Part shown: positions 25,781-35,034 of the stretch, piece after piece
How the letters are laid out: each line of letters opens with the position of its first letter
Position numbering within the stretch: the first letter of the stretch is position 1
From: Spirosoma fluviale
GTDB lineage: Bacteria > Bacteroidota > Bacteroidia > Cytophagales > Spirosomataceae
NCBI RefSeq assembly: GCF_900230225.1
Contig: NZ_OCNH01000001.1
Location: forward strand, 372,001-436,000
Reading direction: 5' to 3'
DNA length: 64,000 nt
The notes under the pieces: generated by a model
The model's database searches: none
Told to the model about the DNA's origin: nothing
What the model saw: only the letters and a program-made list of their open reading frames with translations
Translations under genes and position numbers: made by a program

Positions 25781-26632
25781 CTAAGGCTCAACTCGCGCTG
25801 CTTCCCAGCCGAGCATGGCCTGTTTGCGCTCAACACCCCAGCGGTACCCCCCAAAGAGCCCTGTCTTTTTGATAACCCGGTGGCACGGAATCAGGTACCC
25901 CACAGGGTTCGACCCGATAGCGGTACCCACGGCCCGCGAGGCCGTGGGCTGACCAATGGCATGGGCAATCTGGTCGTAACTCGCCAGGCCACCTTCGGGT
26001 ATTTTCAGCAGTGCTTCCCACACCTTGAGCTGAAAAGCAGAGCCGCGCATCAGCACCGACAGGACAGGCTTACTGCCTTCGTGTTCAACAGCAATTGGGT
26101 TGAAAATCTGATCGGTCAGTGGTTGCAGGGTAACGGGGTCAGGCCGGAGTGAAGCTTCGGGCCAGGCGGTTGTTAAAATGATTTCGGGGACGTCGCCCTC
26201 GTTCAGGAAGTGAAGCAGCGCTATTTTGTCGTTTATAGCCCCTAATAAATACGTCCCGAACGGACTGGCAAAAATGCCGTAGGTGAGCACCAAGCCCGAA
26301 CCGCCCTGTTTGAACTGTCCCGGCGTGATGCCTTCAATGGTCACGAACAAATCGTGCAGCCGACCGGTACCGGACAGCCCGGCGGCATCCGCAGCATCGG
26401 CCAGGGGCGCGCCGTTCCGCAGTCTGGATTTGGCGTGTTCGAGGGTCAGGTACTGGCTGAATTTTTTGGGACTCACCCCCGCCCATTCCGTAAAAAGCCG
26501 CTGAAAGTGAAACTCGCTCAGGTTGGCTTTTTCGGCCAGTTCGCCCAGCGACGGCTGTTCCCGGTAATGGGTGGTCAGGTGCTCGATGGCGCGGGCAATT
26601 TGCTGGTACGTGTGCGGATTATTTGTGTTCAT
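25781..26632 (-). CDS. Ada-like methylated-DNA-protein cysteine methyltransferase with AraC HTH
   Basis: A 283-residue two-domain protein. Residues about 8-105 form an AraC-type helix-turn-helix (LGELAEKANLSEFHFQRLFTEW, AADAAGLSGTGRLHDLF). Residues 120-283 are the O6-alkylguanine transferase domain, with SAFQLKVWEALLKIP, the active-site motif PCHRVI (Cys250) and FGGYRWGVERKQAML. It transfers alkyl groups from O6-guanine to Cys250 and probably regulates transcription. The Zn-binding phosphotriester-repair domain of E. coli Ada is absent, so it should not respond to methylphosphotriesters in the classical way. It stands alone. Confidence 0.95.
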   Translation of the reverse strand: MNTNNPHTYQQIARAIEHLTTHYREQPSLGELAEKANLSEFHFQRLFTEWAGVSPKKFSQYLTLEHAKSRLRNGAPLADAADAAGLSGTGRLHDLFVTIEGITPGQFKQGGSGLVLTYGIFASPFGTYLLGAINDKIALLHFLNEGDVPEIILTTAWPEASLRPDPVTLQPLTDQIFNPIAVEHEGSKPVLSVLMRGSAFQLKVWEALLKIPEGGLASYDQIAHAIGQPTASRAVGTAIGSNPVGYLIPCHRVIKKTGLFGGYRWGVERKQAMLGWEAARVEP

Positions 26633-26838
26633 TGTCGTTGTTGTTCTGGTTGTGATGTCGATGCCCCGGTTCGTTTACTTAGACAAAGGTCGCTCGAAAA
26701 GCCGCCCGGATAAACCCGATTCTTGCGGAGTTTTAGGCGCGAAACAGGCTGTCGGTTAATGCAGGCGATTCGGTATCTTTGATAAAAATTGGGAACTTGC
26801 TGCCTGATCGTTTACCATCGGCAGATCCACATCTACGT

Positions 26839-29800
26839 ATGAAAAAAGGGTTACTGCTCTGCTTGTTTCTAGTCAATGCACTGGTGCTGAATGGACAAAG
26901 TCGATTCGGGAATGAATGGATACGGCCGGGTCAGAAGTACCTCAAATTTACCGTGAATCAGGCGGGTATTTACCGGGTTGGGTACGAGGATATTAAAGCG
27001 GCTGATGCGTCTTTTTTGCAAACCAACCCCGCCAGCTGGCAACTGTTTTTCAGGGGGCAAGAGGTTGCCATTCGGGTAGCTGGACAACAGGATGGCGTTT
27101 TTGATGCCCAGGATTATGTTGAGTTCTACGGAATTGGTAACGATGGGGCATTGGATTCGCTGGTCTATCGTCCACAAAAGCGACTCCATCCCTACCAGAC
27201 GCTCTTTTCCGACAAAACGGCTTTCTTCCTGACCACTAACCCGACGCTGACCGGCAAACGAATGCCCGAACTAAAGCCGTCGGCGCAGGGGTTAACGCCC
27301 GAGCCGTTTCATGTTGAAGAGACCGTTCAGGCGTTCACGAGCGAGTACACGTTCAACAACCTGAAAGGACTGGAACCGTACTTGCAGCAAAGCTATTTTG
27401 AGCCGGGCGAGGGTTGGTCCGGCCGCCAGCTTACCGCCGATTCAGTTGGGGTTGTCCAACTGAAACTGCCGGGCCGAACGTCGGCAAATTGGCCCGTTAC
27501 GCTGGAAGGCATGGTCAACGGGCGCGACAATTCGTACCACCAACTTCAGCTTCAACTCGACGCCACTACCACCGCACCCCTGGCCGTAGAGCCCTTTAAT
27601 GGATTTTCAAGCCAGACATTCCAGTCCACGATTACGCCCACAACGATTCAGAATGACCAGCTTACCCTACGCTTCCGGGTCGAAAAAAGCGGCTTTACCA
27701 CCAATTATTCAATTACGTATGTCAAGGTAACGTATCCGCAGGCGCTGGATATGTTTGGGCAAACCACTAAGGTATTTCGTATTCCCGCCAACGCCCGTCT
27801 GGCCGCGCAGCTGGCGGTCAAAAACGTGCCAGCTGCATCGCTGGCGTACGATATCACCGACATGGCCAACATCCGGCTACTGACCACCCAAACCACCGGC
27901 GATCAAACGCAGCTTGTGGTAAACGAGACCGCACAGAGCCGGGCCGTGTTGATCACCAATAAGATCAATAAACCGCTGGCTATCCAGCCAATCCGGTTTG
28001 AGACGATGGTGCCCAAAACGGCAGACTACGTTATTGTCACGCACGCATCGCTCCGGCAGTCGGCTGCTACGTATGCCGGTTACCGGTCGTCGGTGGCGGG
28101 TGGGAGTTATAAGCCATTTATTGTCGAGTCCGATTCCCTGTACGACCAGTTCAATTATGGCGAGAAAAGCCCGTTGGCACTTCGACGTTTTGCCGATTAT
28201 CTGGTGGCGAATACGGCCGTTAAAAACCTGCTGCTCCTGGGCCGGGCAAATAGTTACCCGTATACCACCAAAACGGCCACCGATGATTTAGTCCCGACAA
28301 TGGGCTACCCCGGTTCCGATATTCTACTCTCGGCCGGACTGGCGGGCTTTCCGCCGAATACCCCGGCCATCCCGACCGGACGCATCAACGCGACCACCAA
28401 CGAGCAGGTGCTTACCTATCTCGACAAAGTGAAGCAGATGGAAAGCGCCACCTATAACGGAATTTGGCGGAAACACATCGTTCACATCAGCGGGGGCAAG
28501 TCGGCGGGTGAAGTAGCCAGTCTGCGGGAAGCCCTCAATGGCGTTGGTCGTATCTATACCAACGGCCTGTTAGGCGGGCAGGTGACGGCCTTCAGTAAGA
28601 ACACCACCGCCGAAGTGGAGCAGATCAACATTGCTCCGCTGGTCAACGACGGCGTTAGTCTGGTAACGTTTTTTGGCCATGCCGGACCGGCCATCACCGA
28701 CATGAATTTCGGGTTTGCCTCTCCACCCGAAAACGGGTTCCGCAATCAATATTACCCGTTCATGATCTTCAACGGCTGTGGTGTCGGCGAAATCTTTTCC
28801 AGCTTCAAAACCCTGTCGACAGATTGGCTGCTGGCTCCCCAAAAGGGCGCGGGTATGGTGCTGGCGCACTCCTACTACAGTTATGAACAGCCCACAACGC
28901 GGTACCTGAACCGGCTCTATACCAGCTTGTACGCCGATGCCAGCACATTGGGGTTACCCTTTGGCAAGGTACAGCAGCAGGTTAACCTGGCGCTGGAAAA
29001 AGAAGGTGTGGATGGGTACGACATTTCCGTGATCCTGCAAATGCTCCTGCAGGGCGACCCCGCCCTGAGTCTGTACCCGCTACCAAACCCTGACTTTTCT
29101 GTCGAGGCAAAGGGCATGTACATTCAGGGGAAAGTAGTGGGTAGTTCGCTTCAGAACAGCGATTCGCTGCGCGTCGTCGTTCCGGTAACGAACCTTGGCA
29201 AGTTCGTGGCCGGACAGTCGGTTGCGGTAGCGTTGACAAAAACGAGTAACGGCAGTGCAGCCACTACTACGCTCCGGTTTCCGGCATTTCGGTACCGCGA
29301 CACGCTGGTATACACGTTCGCCAAAGACGATAGGCTACAGAAGCTGGAGGTGACGATTGATCCCGAGAATCAGCTTGTCGAGTTAAATAAATCGAATAAT
29401 AAAGCCAGTCTGGACATCGACTGGGCCCAGGCGAAGACAAGCACCAGTTACCCGCCTAATCGATTCCCTGATCGCGTCGATCCGGAAATCAGCGTATTTC
29501 TGGACGGGAGAGTCAGGGAGAATAAAGCCATTGTTGGCGTAAACCCACGCCTGGAGGTGTTTATTCTCGATGAAAACCCGCTCTCTTCAGGTGATACAAG
29601 TGCCGTTGAGGTCTACCTGAAAAGTTGCGCCAGTTGTTCGCCCAACAAACTGCCGTCGACTCAGTTCACCGTATCGTCGGTTTCGGCCAACCAGCTTCGG
29701 GTAGCGGCAACCGTAGCGCTTCAGGCGGGGGGGAGCTATCAACTTATTGTTTTCGGGAAAGATGCCGCCGGGAATCGTACGCAGTCGCCCTACGTCCTCG

Positions 29801-30099
29801 ATATTGGCGTTGTGGCCAAGGATGAGCCCGTTACCGTAATGGCCTACCCAAACCCGGCGACTTCCTACGTGAAGTTTGACCTGAATCTGAATCTGACCGA
29901 ATTGCCCACCGAATCCCGGCTGTTAATTTATAACCAGTCGGGTGTGCTGGTGTATGCCGATACCCTGTTGGTAACCACCGGCAAAAACACCTGGTTGTGG
30001 CAGGGAACCGCAGCGGGCATTTACCCGTATTCGTTTCGGTTAACGTACAAAGACGGCCGCACCGAAACCCATACCGGCAAGGTGGTCTGGCAGCATTAA
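26839..30099 (+). CDS. Gingipain-family (C25) cysteine peptidase with T9SS C-terminal sorting domain
   Basis: From the ATG at 26839 (MKKGLLLCLFLVNALVLNGQ signal peptide) the protein is 1086 residues. An N-terminal beta region is followed by the C25 catalytic domain (about 395-760), with the His motif VTFFGHAGP (His614) and the Cys motif MIFNGCGVGEIF (Cys647). A beta-sandwich region (PVTNLGKFVAG, NQLVELNKSNNKASLDI; CARDB-like) comes next, and the C-terminus (about 1000-1086; AYPNPATSYVKFDL ... GIYPYSFRLTYKDG) is a type A T9SS sorting domain. It should be secreted across the outer membrane. The T9SS sortase PorU belongs to the same family; I cannot decide whether this is PorU or another C25 peptidase. 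Its stop overlaps the next, converging gene by 4 nt. Confidence 0.88.
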   Translation: MKKGLLLCLFLVNALVLNGQSRFGNEWIRPGQKYLKFTVNQAGIYRVGYEDIKAADASFLQTNPASWQLFFRGQEVAIRVAGQQDGVFDAQDYVEFYGIGNDGALDSLVYRPQKRLHPYQTLFSDKTAFFLTTNPTLTGKRMPELKPSAQGLTPEPFHVEETVQAFTSEYTFNNLKGLEPYLQQSYFEPGEGWSGRQLTADSVGVVQLKLPGRTSANWPVTLEGMVNGRDNSYHQLQLQLDATTTAPLAVEPFNGFSSQTFQSTITPTTIQNDQLTLRFRVEKSGFTTNYSITYVKVTYPQALDMFGQTTKVFRIPANARLAAQLAVKNVPAASLAYDITDMANIRLLTTQTTGDQTQLVVNETAQSRAVLITNKINKPLAIQPIRFETMVPKTADYVIVTHASLRQSAATYAGYRSSVAGGSYKPFIVESDSLYDQFNYGEKSPLALRRFADYLVANTAVKNLLLLGRANSYPYTTKTATDDLVPTMGYPGSDILLSAGLAGFPPNTPAIPTGRINATTNEQVLTYLDKVKQMESATYNGIWRKHIVHISGGKSAGEVASLREALNGVGRIYTNGLLGGQVTAFSKNTTAEVEQINIAPLVNDGVSLVTFFGHAGPAITDMNFGFASPPENGFRNQYYPFMIFNGCGVGEIFSSFKTLSTDWLLAPQKGAGMVLAHSYYSYEQPTTRYLNRLYTSLYADASTLGLPFGKVQQQVNLALEKEGVDGYDISVILQMLLQGDPALSLYPLPNPDFSVEAKGMYIQGKVVGSSLQNSDSLRVVVPVTNLGKFVAGQSVAVALTKTSNGSAATTTLRFPAFRYRDTLVYTFAKDDRLQKLEVTIDPENQLVELNKSNNKASLDIDWAQAKTSTSYPPNRFPDRVDPEISVFLDGRVRENKAIVGVNPRLEVFILDENPLSSGDTSAVEVYLKSCASCSPNKLPSTQFTVSSVSANQLRVAATVALQAGGSYQLIVFGKDAAGNRTQSPYVLDIGVVAKDEPVTVMAYPNPATSYVKFDLNLNLTELPTESRLLIYNQSGVLVYADTLLVTTGKNTWLWQGTAAGIYPYSFRLTYKDGRTETHTGKVVWQH

Positions 30100-30797
30100 G
30101 GTAGTCGATTGCTGGACAGTAACGTCCATTTCTGGCGGCTTCCCGATGTAATAGTCCCCTTGCCAATACAGTCGGGTGTGGACTGGCAGTAGGCGAGAGC
30201 GGTATTTTCTCGGTAAACTAGCCCCACGTTTGGTGCGTACATTCGAACGTATTTATTTAGTCCGATCAGCGTCGAGTCGTTCGGACCTACTACGGAAACG
30301 ACGTTGTCGAACGACCGTTTATTCAGCGTAATGGATTGGCTGCCGGTTTGATAGCGAAGGAGTGTATCCGGGCGGGCGTTGTAGGTGTTCACATTCCAGC
30401 TGGTAGCCGCCGAAATTGGGAAAGTCAGACTCACCGTTGGGACATTGTTTTCCTGGCTGACAACTTCCGAAAGCGTTCTGTAAACGGTCCAAATGGCGTT
30501 TACTTTCCAGTCGGACTGTTCCGAATTTCTGGCCGATTCTTCGACCTGATACACCAGTTGACCATTGCGGCTGAATGAACTACTAATTTTCTGCTGAACC
30601 TGAAACGCCCGCGTTGTGGCCGGGCTCGTGATTGAATATGTTTCCTGGGTAACCTGATAAATCCAGTAATCGCCCGTTTGCAGCGGGAAATAGGCCGAAT
30701 CGTCCGGGAGTAAGTCAGTTTCGGGCTGGCAACCTCCCAGCAGATTGAGTACAATCAGGAAAACAAGAGAGGTATATAGTCGGCGAATTTTCAGCAT
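30096..30797 (-). CDS. Lipoprotein of unknown function
   Basis: A 233-residue protein with signal and lipobox (LIVLNLLGGCQPE, Cys23). After a short linker, the domain starts YFPLQTGDYWIYQVTQETY, a beginning seen in many Bacteroidota lipoproteins annotated only as hypothetical. The rest is predicted beta-rich, with two Cys near the C-terminus (YCQSTPDCIG) that could form a disulfide. Its stop codon overlaps that of the converging C25 peptidase gene by 4 nt. No function can be assigned. Confidence 0.78.
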   Translation of the reverse strand: MLKIRRLYTSLVFLIVLNLLGGCQPETDLLPDDSAYFPLQTGDYWIYQVTQETYSITSPATTRAFQVQQKISSSFSRNGQLVYQVEESARNSEQSDWKVNAIWTVYRTLSEVVSQENNVPTVSLTFPISAATSWNVNTYNARPDTLLRYQTGSQSITLNKRSFDNVVSVVGPNDSTLIGLNKYVRMYAPNVGLVYRENTALAYCQSTPDCIGKGTITSGSRQKWTLLSSNRLP

Positions 30798-30961
30798 ATT
30801 TCAACGGTAAAGCAGGTATCCGGCGGCAGGAGCCAGGGGTGGTTAACCTTGCCGGATGCGGCTACGAATGTACAAAAGATACCCATGTAAAGCCCTTTTG
30901 CCCATAAATTGGGTAGTTTTAGCGACTATAGATAACGTAACTACTGTGTTTATTCAAGCGT

Positions 30962-32905
30962 ATGGGCGGAATTGCGGGAATGATTCGATTTGATGGGCAA
31001 CAGGTAACCGACATAGATCGAAGCCGGATAACTGAGTTGCTCAAGCACCGGGGCCAGGTTGCCAGTCAGGTAGTAGAGGGAGGGTTGCTGCTGGCGTTCG
31101 GTGCTAAGCTCGATACTGCCGGTTCGACGTATGCAACCGCCGATGTAGACGCCCACAGCGGATCATTCAACTCTTCGCTTCTGGAAACGTATAGGCAGTC
31201 CGGTTCCCGTTCGTTCAACGACCTGACGGCCGATTTTGCCCTGGCTATCTGGGACCAACCCCGGCAAACGCTCGTCTTCGCCCGCGACATCATGGGCGTA
31301 AAACCGTTGTATTACGTCCATCAGCCCGGTCGCTTTGCCGCCTTTGCGTCCGAAATAAAAGCGTTGCTGGCCCTGAAGGAAGTAACCATCCGACCGAATG
31401 AACATAAATTTCGGGAGTACCTGACCTGGACCACTGAGTATGTCCCCTACGGCGCTGAAACTTTTTATGAGGGTATTTTTAGCGTGTTGCCCGGTCATTC
31501 TGTTGAGGTGAATGCCCGGAGCGTCGATGTGCGACCCTACTGGAAAATTGACCTAAACCGGTTTGCGAATTTGTCCCGTGCCGACGAGTATTCAGCCTTA
31601 TTTCAAACTGGTTTTACGGAGTCCGTTAACCGACGGATGGCCGGTAAGAAACTCGTTGGAGCGCACTTGAGCGGAGGACTCGATTCATCGTCGGTGAGTT
31701 GCGTGGCGCAGGCTTTGCTACAACAACAGCAACGCCCGGCCCTGCATACCTTCAACATCGACACCGAACAACCCGCTGCCGATGAGCAGGTTTTTGTGCA
31801 GGCCGTAATTGACCAATGGCATCCTCACCACCACACGGTTCATCCCGTACCTGATGTGCTGGAATCGGTGCAGAAAATCAGTCAGTTATTCGACCGACCG
31901 GAGCATTTTATTATCCCATCCAGCTTTCACCTGAGTGTGTCGCTGGCTACGCAGCAGATCGGCTGCGATAGCCTGCTAACCGGTCACGACGGCGATAGTG
32001 TTGTAACAACGGGTTTTGACTTTCTGGAGCAGCTCGTAGATGCCGCCGACTGGGTGAATCTAAAAACGGCTTGTCGGCAGGTGATTGGCTTGCCAGGCCG
32101 CACTCTGACGCACATTGATGCAAATTGGGCGAACTTATCCGAGCAGGTAAAATTTGAGCGATACGCGCTGGCCGTCATTGGAAGCAACCTGAAAAAACGG
32201 TTTCGGGAGGAGTCGATTCCTAGCTTTCTAACCGTGTTTCGGGCGCAAAAGGCCGCACTTGGGCTGTCGTCGTCGGCCTTTATCACACACCTGTCGAAGC
32301 GATTGCTGATCCGACTGAAGGCAACGGCACCGCTTGCCAGCCCACTAAGTGATGCATTCAATCTTAGGGTGCCGCTTCGGGCGCAGCAAACCACGGAGGG
32401 GCTGGCGGCTAGTCGGGTGGGGGGCCAGCAGATGCCACTCAACCAGGTGGTAAACACGACCAACATCATTTGTAACGAGCAAATGAACCACATTGGCGAA
32501 TACTACGGGCATAGCTATTCGTTTCCTTTCTTCGACAAAAATGTTATTGAGTTGTGCCTGGCAACCCCCCTTTCGGTCCACTTCGACCAGGGGCGGGGGA
32601 GGGGACTCATTCGGAATGGCTTAGCAACTGTGTTGCCACCTGCCGTTGCCAACCGACTCACCAAAGCCAATTTTGTGGAATACAGCACACTCTCCGCTCA
32701 GCAACTTCATCAGGCCACCCGTGCGCTTTTTTCGTCGCCTACCCATGCCATCTGGACGGTGGTTGATCCGGAAAAGTTTGCTCAGCTTGTGAAAACAGTC
32801 TTCGATGAGCAAGTGCCCGTGATTCGAAAGTCCCGCTTCAACTGGATGTTGTGCCGGGTTATTTACCTGGCACTGTGGCTGGACACCTTGCCCCAAACGC
32901 CCTGA
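30962..32905 (+). CDS. Lasso peptide cyclase-like asparagine synthetase homolog (C protein), glutaminase-dead
   Basis: A 647-residue asparagine synthetase homolog. The N-terminal class II glutamine amidotransferase-like domain (1-190) starts MGGIAGMIRFDGQ: the catalytic Cys2 of true AsnB is Gly, so ammonia release from glutamine should not occur. The synthetase domain has an intact ATP pyrophosphatase loop, LSGGLDSSSVS (Ser237-Ser243), and FPFFDKNVIELCLATP near residue 525. This is what is expected of lasso cyclases, which adenylate an Asp/Glu side chain and join it to the peptide N-terminus. It converges on the nucleotidyltransferase-B2-PqqD genes with a 6-nt gap, and the precursor lies at 35035-35175. 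The role is inferred from this context. Confidence 0.85.
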   Translation: MGGIAGMIRFDGQQVTDIDRSRITELLKHRGQVASQVVEGGLLLAFGAKLDTAGSTYATADVDAHSGSFNSSLLETYRQSGSRSFNDLTADFALAIWDQPRQTLVFARDIMGVKPLYYVHQPGRFAAFASEIKALLALKEVTIRPNEHKFREYLTWTTEYVPYGAETFYEGIFSVLPGHSVEVNARSVDVRPYWKIDLNRFANLSRADEYSALFQTGFTESVNRRMAGKKLVGAHLSGGLDSSSVSCVAQALLQQQQRPALHTFNIDTEQPAADEQVFVQAVIDQWHPHHHTVHPVPDVLESVQKISQLFDRPEHFIIPSSFHLSVSLATQQIGCDSLLTGHDGDSVVTTGFDFLEQLVDAADWVNLKTACRQVIGLPGRTLTHIDANWANLSEQVKFERYALAVIGSNLKKRFREESIPSFLTVFRAQKAALGLSSSAFITHLSKRLLIRLKATAPLASPLSDAFNLRVPLRAQQTTEGLAASRVGGQQMPLNQVVNTTNIICNEQMNHIGEYYGHSYSFPFFDKNVIELCLATPLSVHFDQGRGRGLIRNGLATVLPPAVANRLTKANFVEYSTLSAQQLHQATRALFSSPTHAIWTVVDPEKFAQLVKTVFDEQVPVIRKSRFNWMLCRVIYLALWLDTLPQTP

Positions 32906-32911
32906 AATCGG

Positions 32912-34084
32912 CTAGCGACGCGTTGGTAAAAAGCGCGTCAGGGACTGGCCCGCACGAACGAACAGGGTGATAAGTCCCAGTTCTTTGGGTACGTAAACAA
33001 ACCGGTTTCCAACTTTGAAAATGCTGTACCTGAAAATTCGACTACTCAGAAACGTACCGCAAACGGTTAGCTGTTTGCCTATTCGCGTCTGAGCATTCAG
33101 CAGCAGGGTTGCCTGTTTAACGATCAATTTACTGTATTTGCTGGGTTCGTCGGCTTCCCAGTTTTCAGCGTACCGATCGGCTAACGAGCGAAGCCGGGAC
33201 GAATTTACCAGCGACTCAACGGCCTTCGGAAGGGGTAACTCCCAAATGTGTACGCACCAGTACAGGCCTGCCAGAAAGACCTCCTCAATCCCGTATCGGC
33301 GCAGTTCCTCAAGCAGCCAGTTCCAGTTGATATCCCGATTATGGAGTGAGAAGTACAAATCGTTTATGTAGTAAAGCTGCTGCCAGACATTGTTGACGCC
33401 ATGATGAACGATCAGAAGAACAATCTCCCGTTCGGCAGAAACGTTTGGTTGCGCACGAACGTAATTCAGGTCGAAGCGGGCGTAATGCCGGTTAAAGCAC
33501 AGGATTTGCCAGTGCAGGTCAATATCAAAATGGCTGTTGTTAAAGAACGGCTTGAATAAACTGACTTCATGTAAATCGTCCAGAATTACCTCTTCGCCCT
33601 GTTGCCAGTGAAGTCGTTGCTGATTATTTAATTCATAATCATTGGCTTGTAACAGGCGAATAGCCCTGAACCCATCGTCCCGTCGAACCAGTATGTCAAT
33701 ATCGCCACTAATGCGTAGGCTACTGTCCGGATAGAAATGTTCGGCCAGGTACACACCTTTAAGGGGCAGATGGTCGATGTTATTTTCGGTTAGCAGAGCC
33801 GCCAGCTGGTGGTAGTGGTGCAGTTTCAGCAGGTTATCCGTGGCCGCTGTTCGGCATTCTTCCTGAAGCGTACGGATAAATGACGCCGGAACAGCCGGAA
33901 TCTGGTAAAGCGAACGGTATAAAAACGGGGTGAGCCGATGCCGAACGGCCAGGGTATACACGCGATCCCAGTTGACGGCATGCTGACCCAGAAAATCAGT
34001 CAACCTGTTCTGTTTCTCAGGTGACAGCGAAACAGAACAGGCCATCAACAGTAACTTAACTTCGGGCGAAAAACTAACCACCAT
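32912..34084 (-). CDS. Nucleotidyltransferase-family protein (PF14907-like) of the lasso cluster
   Basis: A 390-residue protein resembling the uncharacterised nucleotidyltransferase family often found in RiPP clusters. The key segment (about residues 105-150) has LLTENNIDHLPLKGVYLAEHF and SLRISGDIDILVRRDD, where DIDILV supplies the DxD metal-binding pair of the NTase fold, followed by DIDLHWQILCF. In the paeninodin lasso cluster of Paenibacillus a gene of this type accompanies B1, B2 and a kinase. Here no kinase is nearby, so the modification, if any, is unknown. It lies 58 nt downstream of B2 in the same direction. Confidence 0.82.
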   Translation of the reverse strand: MVVSFSPEVKLLLMACSVSLSPEKQNRLTDFLGQHAVNWDRVYTLAVRHRLTPFLYRSLYQIPAVPASFIRTLQEECRTAATDNLLKLHHYHQLAALLTENNIDHLPLKGVYLAEHFYPDSSLRISGDIDILVRRDDGFRAIRLLQANDYELNNQQRLHWQQGEEVILDDLHEVSLFKPFFNNSHFDIDLHWQILCFNRHYARFDLNYVRAQPNVSAEREIVLLIVHHGVNNVWQQLYYINDLYFSLHNRDINWNWLLEELRRYGIEEVFLAGLYWCVHIWELPLPKAVESLVNSSRLRSLADRYAENWEADEPSKYSKLIVKQATLLLNAQTRIGKQLTVCGTFLSSRIFRYSIFKVGNRFVYVPKELGLITLFVRAGQSLTRFLPTRR

Positions 34085-34142
34085 GGAGAAACGGATGCGA
34101 ACGACTCGCGGAGAGATGTGAAAACGGATGCGCCATTGAAGC

Positions 34143-34580
34143 TTAATTCCAGTTCAAAATAGGTTTGAACACTTGGTTTAGCTGTTCGCCCAGAATCGTT
34201 TTGTCCTTATAGACGATCCAGGCATGAGCCGCAAATTGCTGGCTCTCCGTTTTCTGAACACCGATATAAATACGGATGGTCGGATGGTTTTTCAGCAGCC
34301 ATTTAGCACTAAGGGCCTGAACCAGGCAGGTGAACCCCAGCGGTAACCGGGCGCTAAGTACCTGAATGGCCCAGATTACCCGACGAAGTTTTTCTTCCGA
34401 AAGCGCTTCGCCAGCCTCAATCCGACTCCGGGAGCTTAGAAATGTGCGAAACGGAACAACCAGCAGCAAGCATTTATAGGCGAACAATACCGCAAAGACA
34501 CGTACTAAAAGTACCTTCTCCGACCAGCTTAACACGCTGAGTTTTGCCAGACTATACCTTTGTTTCGATAAGCTTTTCAC
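34143..34580 (-). CDS. Lasso peptide B2 leader peptidase (transglutaminase-like)
   Basis: A 145-residue protein of the lasso B2 family. An N-terminal hydrophobic stretch (VLLVRVFAVLFAYKCLLLVV) precedes the transglutaminase-like core, with Cys85 in LPLGFTCLVQALSAKWLL, His119 in AAHAWIVYKDK and a nearby Asp126, forming the cysteine-protease triad. It should cut the precursor leader after the conserved Thr-x pair. The frame begins at a GTG (34580) that lies inside the PqqD gene (29-nt overlap), so translational coupling is expected. The short length matches stand-alone B2 proteins. Confidence 0.9.
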   Translation of the reverse strand: MKSLSKQRYSLAKLSVLSWSEKVLLVRVFAVLFAYKCLLLVVPFRTFLSSRSRIEAGEALSEEKLRRVIWAIQVLSARLPLGFTCLVQALSAKWLLKNHPTIRIYIGVQKTESQQFAAHAWIVYKDKTILGEQLNQVFKPILNWN

Positions 34581-34839
34581 GGGATAGGGTATCTAGAAAC
34601 AACATCAACTCTTCCTGACACACAGATGGTTCTACATCAAATTCTGCCAAAAGTTCGTCCTGAATATCCTGAACCAGCATCGTTCTTTTTTCCTGCAACA
34701 GTGCCCAGATAAACCCGCCAACCTCATTCAACTCGTAATAATTACCCGCTTTATAGTCGAGGAGGATAGTTTCGTTGCCAATAACCGATGACGATTGATT
34801 GGAGACTAATTCGATGCGGGTGTTAAGCGTAATAGCCAT
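34552..34839 (-). CDS. PqqD-family protein (RiPP recognition element, lasso B1)
   Basis: From the ATG at 34839 the protein is 95 residues, a typical PqqD/RRE size. It has the winged-helix pattern: TILLDYKAGNYYELNEVGGFIWALLQEKRT (the beta hairpin and first helix, with the conserved LNEVGGFIW) and a C-terminal helix DVEPSVCQEELMLFLDTLSREKLIE. Such proteins bind the YxxP leader motif of lasso precursors and present it to B2. An alternative TTG start at 34845 adds two residues. It overlaps B2 by 29 nt and lies 195 nt downstream of the precursor, beyond a strong hairpin. Confidence 0.92.
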   Translation of the reverse strand: MAITLNTRIELVSNQSSSVIGNETILLDYKAGNYYELNEVGGFIWALLQEKRTMLVQDIQDELLAEFDVEPSVCQEELMLFLDTLSREKLIETKV

Positions 34840-34960
34840 GAACAAAGGTGGAAATAGACTGGAAGGTACTAAAAAGAGCTTGATTCACCAACTTAACATG
34901 CGCTAGCCGGGTAGTTGCTCCTACCCCCGCTGTAACAACAGAACCAACCCTGATTTAACA

Positions 34961-35001
34961 CAGTAGCCTGCTTTGCTCACCAAGAGCAAAGCAGGCTACT
35001 G
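34961..35001. terminator. Perfect 18-bp hairpin between lasso precursor and enzyme genes
   Basis: Arms 34961-34978 and 34984-35001 (CAGTAGCCTGCTTTGCTC type) are exact complements around a 5-nt loop. On the minus strand it follows the precursor stop by 33 nt and is not followed by a good T-run, so partial termination or transcript stabilisation is more likely than full termination. On the plus strand it is followed by ACTTTTT. Confidence 0.75.
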
Positions 35002-35034
35002 ACTTTTTAATTGCGACTGTCGGGAGGCTCGGTA

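Noticed and set aside
26839-30099. Definite assignment as PorU
   Set aside because: PorU shares the C25 fold and sorting-domain-like C-terminus, but other C25 peptidases of the phylum look alike; T9SS gene neighbours are absent here.
30962-32905. Glutamine-dependent asparagine synthetase (asnB)
   Set aside because: Residue 2 is Gly, not the nucleophile Cys, and the neighbours are lasso-type B1, B2 and precursor genes, so a lasso cyclase role fits better.
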